NCBI RefSeq assembly: GCF_021917145.1
Contig: NC_061081.1
Location: 8,642,100-8,706,099, forward strand
Reading direction: 5' to 3'
DNA: 64,000 bases
Origin: Hypomesus transpacificus
Lineage: Eukaryota; Chordata; Actinopteri; Osmeriformes; Osmeridae
Shown in pieces: positions 50,794 to 61,349 of this stretch. Numbering within the stretch: the stretch's first letter is position 1; every line of letters starts with the position of its first letter. The notes below the pieces were generated by a model. The model was not told the DNA's origin and ran no database searches. It saw only the letters and a list, made by a program, of their open reading frames with translations. The position numbers were made by a program, and so were the translations under genes.

Positions 50794-52148
50794 ATCTCTC
50801 TCTCTCTTTCTCTCTTCCTCTGTCTCTCAGTCATAGCCCCATGTTTGAGCTCAGAGTTGGTCCAGTTTCCTCTGCGTATGAGGGACTGGCTGAAGAACGT
50901 ATTGTTGCAACTCTACGAACACGACAGCAAGACTCCTGGGTTCCTCACTTCTAAACAGCGCTACAGAGTAAGAATGAAACAATGGATGGATAACTGTTTG
51001 ACTGTAAACCTTCTAACATCCCTAAAGTTTATCTAAATAAGAAAAGAATCATTCATAAAATTGCCATATACCAAAACCCCTCAGGTGAGGAAAATCTTTG
51101 AGAGCGAGAGACGTCTCCACGCCGGAGACCATCCCATAGAGCTGCTTGCTCAAGACTTTGAGAAGAACTACAACATGTACATATACCCTGTCCACTGGCA
51201 GTTTGCCCAAATGGACCAGCACCCAGCAGACAGGTATTCAGACATCAGGAAGGTATCGAATGGTTGAAAGAAACAAACAAAAAGTTTATGTTGATGAAAC
51301 AAGAATGTGCAGTTAATGAAACCAAGCATGGATTTACGTAATACTCAGGTCAGTTATCTATCACACTGGGACTCAAATACAGCATAGATTCCCGTTGCTG
51401 ACTTCTACATATTTAATATGTAAGCTTTAATATCACAATTCAAACTCCAGGTGAGCATTTAGACCCATTCATGCACCCCCCCCCCCCCCCCTCCCCCTTC
51501 CGCTTATCTCCCCTTCCTTCCCCCTTCTGGTGTGTCTCATCCTTCCCCCCTATGTCAACCTGGTGCACCCTCATCCTTCCCCCCTATGTCAACCTGGTGC
51601 ACCCTCATCCTTCCCCCCTATGTCAACCTGGTGCACCCTCATCCTTCCCCCCTATGTCAACCTGGTGCACCCTCATCCTTCCCCCCTATGTCAACCTGGT
51701 GCACCCTCATCCTTCCCCCCTATGTCAACCTGGTGCACCCTCATCCTTCCCCCCTATGTCAACCTGGTGCACCCTCATCCTTCCCCCCTATGTCAACCCT
51801 CCCAGGCTCCTGTCCCACACGGAGCTAGCCCCTCTCAGGGTCCCCCTCGTTCCCATGGAGCACTGCACCTCCCTGTTCTTCCAGGAGTGTGACGTCGACA
51901 AGGACAAACAGGTGTCCTTCAGGGAGTGGGCTCACTGCTTTGGCATCAAGAACGGTGAGGAAGTGTTTTCTCTGTCCGTGCAGTTTGGATGCCATTTGGG
52001 TTTCTACTTTGGCAGATGTGTGCTGAGGTTGTGTTGTTGGCCCTCTGGGGTTAGTGTTAGACCAGGCTGTATGGTCAGAGAACGGTAATTGACATATTGT
52101 CCTATTTTTGTTCCAACAGAGGATATGGATGTCAACCTGCTTTTCTGA
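38178..52148 (+). CDS. sparcl1: SPARC-like protein 1 (hevin)
   Basis: Ten coding exons: 38178-38231, 38313-38378, 38522-39922, 40165-40270, 50113-50234, 50425-50545, 50831-50967, 51085-51233, 51806-51954, 52120-52148; 777 residues, phases consistent. Order: signal peptide [18 protein letters not shown]; a 467-residue acidic exon with [10 protein letters not shown]-type repeats; follistatin-like/Kazal modules ([20 protein letters not shown], then [16 protein letters not shown]); and the SPARC extracellular calcium-binding domain ([11 protein letters not shown]). The final EF-hand [20 protein letters not shown] matches SPARC, and the C-terminus [10 protein letters not shown] is typical of the family. 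The protein is a secreted matrix protein that binds collagen and calcium (family knowledge). SPARCL1 is regarded as the ancestor of SCPP genes, and it lies in the cluster here. The fourth intron (40271-50112) is unusually large and holds a nested antisense gene. Confidence 0.95.
38836..39082 (+). repeat. in-frame GAG-rich tandem repeat in the sparcl1 acidic exon
   Basis: Units of gtggagggagag and gttggaggtggagggagag variants are repeated about twenty times. They encode alternating E-V-E-G and E-L-E/E-L-K-G blocks. All units preserve the frame, so the acidic domain can lengthen or shorten freely. Confidence 0.9.
40316..40350 (+). repeat. (CA)n microsatellite
   Basis: A pure CA run of about 17 units shortly after the sparcl1 donor at 40270. 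Confidence 0.95.
40866..41255 (+). repeat. 42-bp minisatellite
   Basis: About nine copies of a 42-base unit of the form gatgtgatgttggatgtgat + gtactgtagctgtatggtgtta are present. Because 42 is a multiple of three, frames stay open on both strands (129 codons on plus, 125 on minus); I regard these as repeat artefacts. It ends about 20 bases from the last exon of the nested minus-strand gene. Confidence 0.93.
41277..48127 (-). CDS. nested gene with 14 tandem copies of one 72-bp exon
   Basis: It lies antisense within sparcl1 intron 4. Fourteen identical-length exons (72 bp, phase 0) begin on the plus map at 48068, 47709, 47243, 46883, 46523, 46057, 45698, 45338, 44872, 44513, 44153, 43687, 43221 and 42862. 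Each has acceptor ctttacatctcag and donor gtaagt. Each encodes [12 protein letters not shown] then [12 protein letters not shown] (K for the final E in three copies). Three single exons follow: 42358-42418 ([20 protein letters not shown]), 41728-41829 (basic, [20 protein letters not shown]) and 41277-41512 (ending LKRKENPG). Starting at the first in-frame ATG, in the 5'-most copy, the product is about 464 residues. The basic stretch looks like a nuclear localisation signal. The last module ([36 protein letters not shown]) resembles, from memory, the C-terminus of multicopy teleost proteins of unknown function. No function is claimed. Confidence 0.7.
42780..48410. repeat. tandem array carrying the repeated exon, with 1185-bp higher-order period
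   Basis: Exon starts are spaced (plus map, left to right) 359, 466, 466, 360, 359, 466, 360, 359, 466, 360, 360, 466 and 359 bases. The 466-base unit is the 360-base unit with an internal 107-base duplication (the block beginning tcctccttattcctgcacct). Three units of 466+360+359 make a 1185-base block, seen two to three times in near-perfect copy. Neighbouring copies differ by only a few bases, so the array is young or is being homogenised. The final partial unit ends at about 48402. Confidence 0.95.
48835..48900 (-). other. candidate 5' untranslated exon of the nested gene
   Basis: On the minus strand GGACGAG|gtaaga at 48829-48835 is a strong donor, just 5' of the array. The exon's 5' limit is unknown. 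Its ATG (MRGGR) spliced to any array exon would reach a stop after 14 codons, so it would act as a short upstream open frame rather than the main start. Confidence 0.4.
49456..49650 (+). repeat. compound (CA)n / (CT)n / (CA)n microsatellite
   Basis: CA run at 49456-49517, CT-rich run at 49543-49606, then CA again to about 49650. It lies in sparcl1 intron 4. Confidence 0.95.
50690..50830 (+). repeat. CT-rich tract ending at a sparcl1 splice acceptor
   Basis: About 140 bases of ctctctttcc-type repeats run directly into the acceptor of the exon at 50831, forming an extreme polypyrimidine tract. Confidence 0.9.
51538..51805 (+). repeat. 34-bp minisatellite forming a sparcl1 splice acceptor
   Basis: Seven copies of tcatccttcccccctatgtc + aacctggtgcaccc are followed by an eighth, partial copy that ends ccctatgtcaaccctcccag, which is the polypyrimidine tract and AG of the exon at 51806. 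The unit was therefore probably duplicated from the acceptor region itself. Confidence 0.95.
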
Positions 52149-53143
52149 GCTTCTTCTCTGTACCTAATCAACCGGCTTTATAGCGGCCGCTACAGCTATG
52201 ACAGAGCAAGCAGAGACAACACACCATTACCTGAACAGGAGAGGTTGGCTGAGTCAGTCATGATGTGCCCTGAACAAGTATAGATAACTAGAACAAAACA
52301 GAAATGATCATCTCTATGTCTTGGCCATACTTCCTGGTAAATGGAAGATGATATTTTGTGTTACTTTGACTTTGCCTTAAGACAGACAAAGGCAGACCTC
52401 TTGGGTCTTTACATGTGTTTATATTCTGTGATATGTAGATGCATCAGCAGAATTTATGTGTGTTAGCTGATAAGAAGGAAATTATATTTTAACCTTGAAT
52501 AATAATAGTGTTTTGATCGCATTCCAAAAGGGAAAAAGTTTACAATCTCTCCTTCATAGCTGACTGAGAAAACCATATGATATACTGTTTCATCAATGTC
52601 TTACCAGTTTTACTCTTGTGCTGAATCTTAAGAATACATATATATATTTTGGAATATATTAAAATACTGTTGGTCATAAGCCACATAGAAGCATGACATT
52701 TCTCTAAGAAACAAAACAAAAATCAGCTTGTAGAAGTTATTTATTTCCATGAAAAGAAGTACTGAGAGTGTTGAATGCTGTACATGTTAATTGTGTTTCA
52801 CTTATTTCTGTTGTCTTCTTTAACAATTCTAATTAAATCATTTTTTGACCTTGAAACATTTCTCATTCCCCAATTGTACCTCTCACATGAACACCACACA
52901 TGACAGTCAAGACGACCTTCCAGCTCTGTAGATAATGAAAGCCTGAGCGTTGAGGACATGAGACTCTAAAGCTGGGGTTAACCCAACTAGGTCACGATCC
53001 ACACATCCTCCAGAAATAAATCCTAATTGTGAGCTTTGGTCTTTTACATGGTCAAGAGGGTGAGAATGACTAACATGTTGAGATCAGCTTTGGAGCTTGA
53101 CTCTGATTGGACTGTGAACAGTTGGACGGATGGAGGGAGTCCT
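52149..53143. other. sparcl1 3' untranslated region and spacer
   Basis: ATTAAA at 52832 is the likely poly(A) signal. No coding exon is supported between it and the next SCPP gene. Confidence 0.5.
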
Positions 53144-53152
53144 CTTTAAAAG
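53144..53152 (+). promoter_or_regulatory. TATA-like box of SCPP gene A
   Basis: ctttaaaag lies about 125 bases before the coding ATG, in a region that would hold the non-coding exon 1. Confidence 0.4.
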
Positions 53153-53269
53153 CACATTGTCTCCGCTTCATCACTCAAACACACTTCATCAACAGAATAA
53201 GATCAAACTTTGATAAGTCTTACTTTGTTTTGCTTGCCTTGTTTACATTTCTTTGTAGAAGAGAACATC

Positions 53270-54739
53270 ATGTTATGCTTTCTTTGGGTCATGTTTCCAA
53301 TCTTTGCTCTACTGGTAAGAATGAACCATATGTCCAGATGTCCAGACTATTTCTCCATGACTGTAGATCCATTGGGATGTGTCTCATGTCTGTTCTCCTG
53401 GTGTTTCAGGTGGACGCTGGAGGAGCGTCATCAGGAAGCGCAGAGGCAAAGGTACGCACTGCTGCTACTTTTTCAATATGTACGATTCTTCTCAGGACAT
53501 GTACAGTGGCTTCCTGTCTTCATGTGTACCGTTTACGGTTTCTGGAACATTCTACAGGCTGGTGGTGGCAATGGGAAGGCTGGTGGAGGGGTGAAAGGAG
53601 GAGTAATGGGTAATGTTGCCAACCAGGGGGCTATGAATGGTGTCATCATGAACGGACAACCCTTTCTAGCCCAGGTTTGTACTTTTAGGGAACTTGTATA
53701 CTGTCAACATGCACTATTGGGTACCTTACATACTGATGAAGTCACCATCACACATAAACACATTGCATGCTTCTTCTGTGATGCATATATCATTAATATG
53801 TAAAAAAAATATATTTTTTTACATTATAGGTCGTCCCAGTCGGTGGGTCATTCTTGATTCAACAGCCGGGTGCTCCAATTGGTCAGGCTGCTGTACCTCA
53901 GTTGTTCTCCATTGGACCATTCCGGCAGTTTGGAGCACTTGCGGCAGGGCAGGCTGGAGCAGCCAATGGGGTGCCACAGCAACAGGGACAGCTGCCTCAG
54001 CTGCCCAATGGGGTCAGTGTGCTTTATCAGCCCAGCATTACATCCATACCAACCTGGGAAACTTTGAAAATGTAAAAATAGAATAGGATCATAAAAAAAA
54101 AATTGAAGCAATTTAAAAAGTATCATGTGGGTTGAATGAACCTGTGTTGGCAGGCAGTACCACTGTATGCCACACTGCCCCAGCCCAATGCCATGGGAGG
54201 TCCCCAAGCTCCAGTGTTCATCCCTGCTCAAGTACAGGTATCCTCACCTGAACGCATTGATACATATCGCAGACTTTAAGATGTAATTTAAGGTCACCCA
54301 ACATTCCGATTTAAATAGGGGCCTTGTCCGGGAACTCTGGACAAGGAACTGAATAGACATGCCATACTGTTATGGAGCCCTTATCACTCATCTGTCCCCT
54401 CTCCAGATGATCCCAGTGGGAGGGGGGAACATGCAGCAGCCAGGAGCAGCGCCCAGGGGAGCTGCCAAAGTCAAGGTAACCCCAAACACCACTGTCTCCT
54501 TCCTCTGAGGTCACTTGAAAAAACCTAAATAAACCAACATTCCGTGATGTAGGTCTTATAAGACAAGCATGTTATGTTACTAACAAGACAGTGGGGAGCG
54601 AGTTGTGACGTTTACTAATGAGAGTGGTACTGATGGTATGTGTCCTGCTTCTGTTTGCTGACAGAGGTGGTTAGTTGGAGGTGAGGTGGAGGAGTCTTCA
54701 GGGACAGGTACTACGATGAAAGTCAAGCAGACCTCTTGA
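53270..54739 (+). CDS. P/Q-rich SCPP, gene A
   Basis: Seven coding exons, all phase 0: 53270-53314, 53410-53451, 53558-53674, 53830-54012, 54154-54237, 54407-54475, 54665-54739; 204 residues. Exon one is a short signal peptide (MLCFLWVMFPIFALL). Exon two, VDAGGASSGSAEAK, carries an S-x-E phosphorylation site at the position usual for SCPPs. The rest is Gly/Ala/Pro/Gln/Val-rich with few charges (for example QLFSIGPFRQFGALAAG and QLPQLPNG). AATAAA lies at 54851. P/Q-rich SCPPs are secreted into enamel-like or enameloid and scale matrices. I cannot assign it to a named teleost SCPP. The glycine-rich exon 3 (AGGGNGKAGGGVKGG) is unusual. Confidence 0.85.
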
Positions 54740-54859
54740 AACATCTACATTTGTCATTACTGATGTGGTTCTTTGTTTAACTGATTGAGCCATATCTGTG
54801 TTGGTAACCTATTTTGATAAAATATTTTTTCTGTCATGTCAATCAATTGAAATAAATGA

Positions 54860-56351
54860 ATAAAGCATGGATGGAGCATGATGAAAACGATTTTTCGCTT
54901 GCTTAGTTAGCACTTTCATATGCTTGAATATAAGTTTTCATTTTATCATTGGTGATGCTGGGAGTGAAGAAAGTCATCTCCTCTTTCTATCTTTGTTGTG
55001 TCTGTCTCACATTCACACACAAATGCACACACAGTGGTGCTATGTCATGGAAAAATTCTCAAAAACATTATCTCAATCTTTGCTGATGTTTCAAAACCAT
55101 AATGAATCAATCTCAAGTCACAGTGTACAATTAAACAGGCTGCATGACAGTCTATAATCAAGGTAAACCCCCAGACTACCACAGGTGCTAGTTACCTCGC
55201 ACACACCAACCCCACACAATCTAATCGTTGCATTGCACCATATGCATCCGATAACACTAGAGCAGAGTCATGGCCCAGATAACATCCGGTGGTAAAAGAC
55301 AGTGTTCTGGTCTCTCTCTCTCTCTGGGATCTCTCTCAGGGATCAAATACGCCTCCCTCCCTCCCTCCCCTCTCGGGTTATTTGATGCATAAGCAGTGTT
55401 ACTGGGGCTGGTCATGGCAAGGTTACGCATTAAGTTTTCTATTGTAAGTTGGTTGGAAAGATGAGTTTATTGCATTGTAGCTGGAGAGGGGCATCTGTGC
55501 CTAATTAATGGGGAGGGGGCTTCAGTGCAAGTTGTAACCAATGGGTTATTTTAGTTTTTGTTTATTATCATTATGCGTAAATAGGTTGTGCTGCTTGTCC
55601 AGTGTGGTGTAACCATCCAATAAAGATAAAAAAAAACCTTAGCTTCCTCTGTTTCTCTGTCTCCATCTCTGTTTTGATCTCTGTCGGTCTCTGTCTCTCT
55701 CCCCCTATCTCTCTCTTTCTCTTTATCTGTCTGTCTGTCTCTCTCTCTGCCTTGTCCCCACATACTGTACACCCTATGCAATCCTGAAACGGACTACCAA
55801 AACACTGCACATCCCATTACCCTGTGGCTGCAGCCCACCAGCTGCAGGATGTTGTGGCAATCAGGCAGCTGACAGCCCTGACACGCCCCAAACACAGCAG
55901 CAGTATTGAAGAGAGGGGAACCTCTGCTAGGAGTTCAACAGGATGATTTTCATCCAGTCCCTTATAGTCTGCTTGTCTTTGGCTGGCCACTCAAAGTCCC
56001 TGTTAGTGTCTCATTTTTCCTTATACCACAACAGGTTACCACTTTACCTTAAAAGGTTTCACAATCTACTAATACAGCTGTCTTTTCACCTGACTCACAA
56101 CATCTATTTTTGACTAGTCACTGTCCGGCTGTTGTATTTCAGCTTGTCCGGAACAATGGCAAATTTCTCCATTGCAGTGTTGAAGTCATTCAAGGCGAAA
56201 CCACAAGCTTTTGACCATTATCGAGTGTTTAAACGCTTTTGTCAGATGGTAACAACATGATCACTTTTGTAATTCTGACTTGCAGGTGACAAATATGAGT
56301 AATTATGATTGTTTACTAATTTCTGATTGGCCACTGTGTGAGGTCTAACGC
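54860..56351. other. spacer between SCPP genes A and B
   Basis: It contains short CT-rich stretches at about 55310-55330 and 55660-55750. No exon with splice context was seen. Confidence 0.45.
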
Positions 56352-56361
56352 CAATAAAAAG
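56352..56361 (+). promoter_or_regulatory. TATA-like box of SCPP gene B
   Basis: caataaaaag lies upstream of a likely non-coding exon whose donor would be ccggcag|gtacat near 56474. Confidence 0.35.
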
Positions 56362-56576
56362 CAGCAGTATGCTCAGTGTTCACATCACTGGGCGACTGAA
56401 AACCCGGCAAAGCAGACATCTTGAGAAGAACCGATATCTACATCAAAGGTCCATCAATTAATCACATCCGGCAGGTACATTTATAATCTAAAACTGTAAG
56501 GTGTATGAGCTATTGTCCCTTTGTAGTTCCTTTGCCCATTCTGTGTGTTCGTAAATAGTTGTTCTATTTTTCAGCC

Positions 56577-58270
56577 ATGAACAAAATGAAGCTTACTCTC
56601 CTGGCCGTCTCTATAGCTGCCTTCTTCCAGGTGAGTCGACCTGAAACAGTAGATGGTCAGACATCAAAGTAAAACAAACTAATAAATGACAAGTTGCACA
56701 TCGTAAATTACTCTTTGTCTCCTCTTCATCCCCTCATTAGGTCAACGAAGGCAAGGTAAAAAACATAATCGAATATTGTTTATCGTCATGCAGAAAACGA
56801 GAAAACAGGATCCCTGACTTTGATTCTCTCTACCGTTCAGAAACTACGTCTCCTGGCTGGTGTTAATGGAGGGGTTCTGACAGGGGTGAACCCTGGGCTG
56901 GTGGTAGGGGGGGTGAACCCTGGGCCGGTGGCAGGGGGGGTGAACCCTGCTCTCCTTGGAGGGGCTGGCTTTCTTGGACAGCCCCAGTTTGGCCAGGTCA
57001 GTCCCAGTTCTCACCCCTTCCAGAGGTTCTCTCGTCCAGGTTCATATTGAACTTTGTGCTTCATGAATTTAGTCAAACTGGCTGCCTTATTTCAGCTTGG
57101 ATTTTGATACTGCAGAAGCAGGTATTCTTGTTCTTTAAACTAGAGAGAAGTGTCAATGATCCACCTGTTTCTTCCCACCCTCCTCTCTCCATCCAGATGG
57201 TCCCTGGGTTTGGATTCCTGCAACCCCAAGCCTTCCCTGCCGGGCCCTTCGGTCTTCCCAATGCTGGTCTGCAGCCTCAGCAGTTCCCTGGGCAATACCA
57301 GTATCCAGGCCTGCCAGCAAACGGGGTACAAATTAATAATTACCAATAATTACTGTCTTTCAATTAGGAATATCGATTTTGAATTTTTTATATATTTTGG
57401 TGGCGTTACTGTTAGTGTTGTAATTTGACATTGTCATGTGTCTCTTTGCTACTGGTAGCTGCCTTACCCAGGCTTCCCTCAGATGGCAGGAATGATGCCC
57501 CCACAACAGCAAGTCATGGTACAGTCCATTTTGCAATACTAATATCTGTTCGTATTGTAAAACTAGTACTCACATTGTAGTGTGCCTCATGTAAATAATC
57601 ACTACTGCAATTACAGATATCAGCACAGACTTTGTTCAAATCCACATAATTACTGGCCGTAAAGTATTTATTGTGATGAAATTGACATTGATGTCTCTAC
57701 TTGCTGACTAGGGAGGACCAGGAAATGCTGGGAATGGCATGCAGCAACAAGGTCCTTCACAGTCTGACCCTGTTAGAAGATTCAAGGTACCTACTAGCTG
57801 TGTGTGTGACTTGGTTTGCTTGCTCACACAGCATAGTGTCTGTGTAAAAATGACACTAATAATCGCTATTGTCACATTTCAGCGTTTCCTTATGAGAAAG
57901 GCTCAGGCTTCTGAGACCAATCCTGATTCCCAGGTAACACTCACGTCTAACCAACCGATGAAGGAAATGTAATGTATCAGATAAAAATATCATATTGGAC
58001 CTTAAACCATCTCTCCCTGCTTCCCAGACCCAGACCCAGACCCAGACCCAGACCCAGACCCAGACCCAGGCCCAGGCCCAGACCCAGACCCAGGCCCAGA
58101 CCCAGACCCAGGCCCAGGCCCAGACCCAGACCCAGGCCCAGGCCCAGGCCCAGGCCCAGGCCCAGGCCCAGACCCAGACCCAGACCCAGGCTCCCACTTC
58201 AGCTTCACGTTTAAACTTGACAGACAACCTGAGGAATCATACACTAAGACTAACAACATGTCTTTGTTAA
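56577..58270 (+). CDS. P/Q-rich SCPP, gene B
   Basis: Eight coding exons, all phase 0: 56577-56630, 56741-56755, 56841-56996, 57197-57325, 57459-57518, 57712-57786, 57883-57933, 58028-58270; 260 residues. Signal peptide MNKMKLTLLAVSIAAFFQ is followed by a 15-base microexon (VNEGK). Exon 3 has a threefold G-V-N-P repeat. Exons 4-5 are Pro/Gln/Phe/Tyr-rich (QQFPGQYQYPGLPANG, LPYPGFPQMAG), as in enamel-matrix type SCPPs. The last exon opens with about 27 Thr-Gln or Ala-Gln dipeptides and ends LRLTTCLC. AATAAA lies at 58434. It is likely a secreted matrix protein; I cannot name the orthologue. Every hexamer of the TQ/AQ tract ends in CAG and could be used as an alternative acceptor. Confidence 0.82.
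58021..58192 (+). repeat. hexanucleotide CCCAGA/CCCAGG repeat in an SCPP coding exon
   Basis: About 28 copies of acccag or gcccag encode T-Q and A-Q dipeptides. The repeat begins inside the acceptor (ttcccag) itself and continues into the exon. Confidence 0.92.
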
Positions 58271-58439
58271 TGGTGCAGGTCTTACACAGTTTGAAGGGAT
58301 AGAATATTGTTTCACAGTTTTCACAGTCATTATTATATCTGTTTTCTGATCTGTCTTTACAACTGTTGTGTCTGCTTATTAAATTAGTGCCTGCAGTGAA
58401 GTTTGACAATCTTCTTATGGTTCTTGATAATTCAATAAA

Positions 58440-59040
58440 TGATTACCAGCCTAATTCAATTTGTTGTAATGTCATTTTTGTACTGTAAAGGCTTTTGAGA
58501 GCCCCAATCTTAGATTGAAACGGACATTTAATCTGGCCATTTATCACCCTCCAGTGGTGTAATGAAGAAAGAGCATTTTGCTAAATGCTTCAGAAGGTAT
58601 TTGGACAATAAAACTACAGATGTAGACTACTACTCGTTGTTACAGTTTTTAAATGATTTATTTGACAATATTAATATAATATGTAACATACATTTTCACC
58701 AACATTTACTATATTTTGCACATATTTACAAACCAAACACAACAATTTTAAATTACTGTCATTATTATGATCTCAAAAAACCTACAGCCAACAACAGCAA
58801 AACCGTATTTCTAATGTTAAACTTGTCGATCATTCATTGATCTTTCAACATTTTTTAAGACATGACACTCTATTAGACAATGTCCAGTCTTGAGATCAGG
58901 GATGACACCATGTCCATAATGACACAGTATTTCTGCACCGTGACTGTCTGAGTCTAATGTGGTTGTCTTTAAGTGGCCCTGCGTCATGGTGGCAGCATGA
59001 GTCTGGTTCACCATGGCTCAGTCTGTTGATGCAGGGAGAG
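58440..59040. other. spacer upstream of odam
   Basis: AT-rich, without a supported exon; the odam promoter lies at its right end. Confidence 0.5.
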
Positions 59041-59048
59041 TATAAAAG
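59041..59048 (+). promoter_or_regulatory. TATA box of odam
   Basis: tataaaag lies about 30 bases before a short non-coding exon with donor gaacaag|gtaaag at 59102. This matches the usual SCPP gene start. Confidence 0.7.
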
Positions 59049-59206
59049 GACAGAGATGCAATGAAAGGAGGAAAGTGGAAAGACTGGAAAACACTTGAAC
59101 AAGGTAAAGTGAACATTTCGAACATGACAAAGTTGATATTGACAAAAATGTTTAATGTTTTTGTATTGAAAGGCCTTGAAACAACTCTGCTTTCTACTTC
59201 AGGACC

Positions 59207-61145
59207 ATGGAGTTTCAGTTGGCTGCTGTGTTGGTCTGCCTTTTTTCTTTTAGTTTTTCCCTTCCTGTAAGTGATTCCATAATATCTCTGCAAAGACACT
59301 TTGTCTGTTTACTTCACGTTGGAGAAAGGTAATTGTAAATGCTAAAGATAAATGTATGTAAACATTTTTGCTTTGAAAGGTGCAAATTGGAATCCTTGCA
59401 AGTAACAGTAATGAGGTACAGTACATATTCAGAATACAGATTTACTGCAAAAACAATTCTTCTGATTCCCACATCGATACTGGGTCAGTCGTGTTTCAAG
59501 CGTTTTCTGGTTTTCAGATTTTGCGGCTGAACGGGCTGACACTGACCAACCTGGGCTTCGGTCAAGCACAAGTACAAGTACTGAGAGGATTGTTTTTGTA
59601 TTTCAATCTTAATGCAAAAAATGCTTGAAAATACACTAGATCAATAACAGTCAGTGTCACTGACACACTGCTACTTATCTGTTTGACATGAAGACTCACA
59701 TGTTATGAATGCATTTGACTTTGGGTATCTCTCACCTGAAACTCCCCTGACCTTCACCCCCACTTCCCCAGGCCTCTCCCTTCCTGCCCCAGTACGTGCT
59801 CCAGCAGCAGGCAGAGTTGGCTCGCACCCCCCAGTTGGTGAACCTTAACCCCCAGCTGACAGGCCCCTTCGGGCCGATGGGTCCCCAGATGTTGTTCCCT
59901 GCCCAGGGGAACCAGCTTACTCCCCAAATATTCCCAAACGCCCAGCAGGAGCCGCAGCCCGGGACTCCCCAGGACCCAAACAGCCCCCACCAGACACACA
60001 ACACACAACAGGTCTGCAACATCAAAGACTGTTCACTTTGAGGCTCAGGTGTTGAAGATAAGGTTGTGTTAGCTTTGCTACCTGCTAACCTTCAATATTA
60101 ATGAAGTATCATGCCATTTCAAATATATGTTTCAGTTTAAGCTAATCTTTCTTTCCTTGTGTTCAGCAGATGGTTCCCCAGTACTACCCATCCTTCGCCT
60201 ACCCTCAGCCACCCAGAGTTCAGGTAGGTAGAATCCTACTCTACCTCCATCTTCCTCAGGATCCCTGTTTGCTGGTGATGTAGCATCAGTTAGTTTCCTG
60301 AGATCCAGAGCGCGCTGCATACTACACTGACAGAACCAACACATTTTAAATAATGTAGTTATGAGCAAAAGCCCAATACTAACCATGTACAATTTTGGTA
60401 ACTCTAACATATTTAGTATTCAGTCCATACTTAATGAATTTTCATTCTCCATTCAGATGGTAATCTAACTCTCAGCTCTCCACAGGGCTACCCCTACTAC
60501 CAATATACACCCTATGGTTACCCTCAGATGAGGAACTCTCCATCGGTCATGCAACCAACCATCAACAACGGTCAGGGCCAGCAGAACCCGGAGAAGACCA
60601 CCCAGAACCCACAGCTCCCCCTGCAGGTGAGGATGAAGTTTCATTGACTTGGGCATTTCCTGTCTCTGTAATTTTCCGTGCACCTCAATCTGTTGTACTC
60701 GGATCATGGACAGTTTAGAGCTAACCGAGGTAGTTTGTCATTCTGCTTGTCTTGTCTTTTTCTGATGACGACAGCAAGCAATCAAACCACCGGGGCAGGG
60801 AGAAATGGTGAGGATGCCATCATAAAACATTCTAACAGCTTCTAAATAGAGAGAGAGGTTTCTGGGACGATGTTGAGTTTGTGTTGTCGTCATTAGACAT
60901 GGCCCAAGGACAGACCGACAGAGTCCTCCCCCCTGCCCCCTGATCACCGTGGAGACACAGCTGACCCCGGCATTGATGAGGTGTGACCCCTGACCCCTGA
61001 CCTTGAACCCAAAACAATAAAATACTTTGCATAAAGTTGCACAGTGCTTAAAAGTTGCATAATTGTTCCAATGTAGTACCTTGATTGTTTGTACTGAATA
61101 TGTTTCCAGGGCCGTCCTAACTTCCCCTTCATATTTGAGCCCTAG
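59207..61145 (+). CDS. odam: odontogenic ameloblast-associated protein
   Basis: Nine coding exons, all phase 0: 59207-59266, 59380-59415, 59518-59571, 59772-60011, 60167-60223, 60486-60626, 60775-60807, 60897-60980, 61110-61145; 246 residues. Signal peptide MEFQLAAVLVCLFSFSFSLP is followed by VQIGILASNSNE and ILRLNGLTLTNLGFGQAQ, which matches human ODAM (MSASNSNELLLNLNNG). The rest is Pro/Gln-rich, with PFLPQYVLQQQAEL, MVPQYYPSFAYPQPP and a final PNFPFIFEP. ODAM is secreted by ameloblasts and epithelium attached to teeth and is the likely founder of P/Q-rich SCPPs (family knowledge). The 3' untranslated region contains an intron (61173-61271); AATAAA lies at 61344. Two tandem donors end exon 3 (59571 or 59577), and exon 5 has a CAGCAG double acceptor. 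Confidence 0.85.
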
Positions 61146-61349
61146 ACCACGTGGGCATCAAGAGCCATCAAGGTAAACTTGTGCTGTAACATGTTTTTAC
61201 CGAGGATCAATATATGATATCCTCAATCTAGGTTTGTCCTAACATCTTATTAATTTGTTTTTCATTTCCAGCATAATCTTTGCATCACTGTCATTGATGT
61301 AAATGATCAGGACAATTTTGAGCAACAGTATAATGCATTGTCAAATAAA

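Noticed and set aside
51471-52088. Long plus-strand open frame running through the 34-bp minisatellite into the sparcl1 exon
   Set aside because: The repeat is open in all frames; the true exon begins at the AG at 51805, as shown by phase with neighbouring exons.
57856-58409. Minus-strand open frames with Trp/Ala/Val or Gly/Ser/Pro repeats
   Set aside because: Shadows of the coding CCCAGA repeat in SCPP gene B.
60448-60460. A three-base ATG microexon in odam (ttctccattcag|ATG|gtaatc)
   Set aside because: The splice-like context is notable, but a three-base exon cannot be supported from sequence alone.
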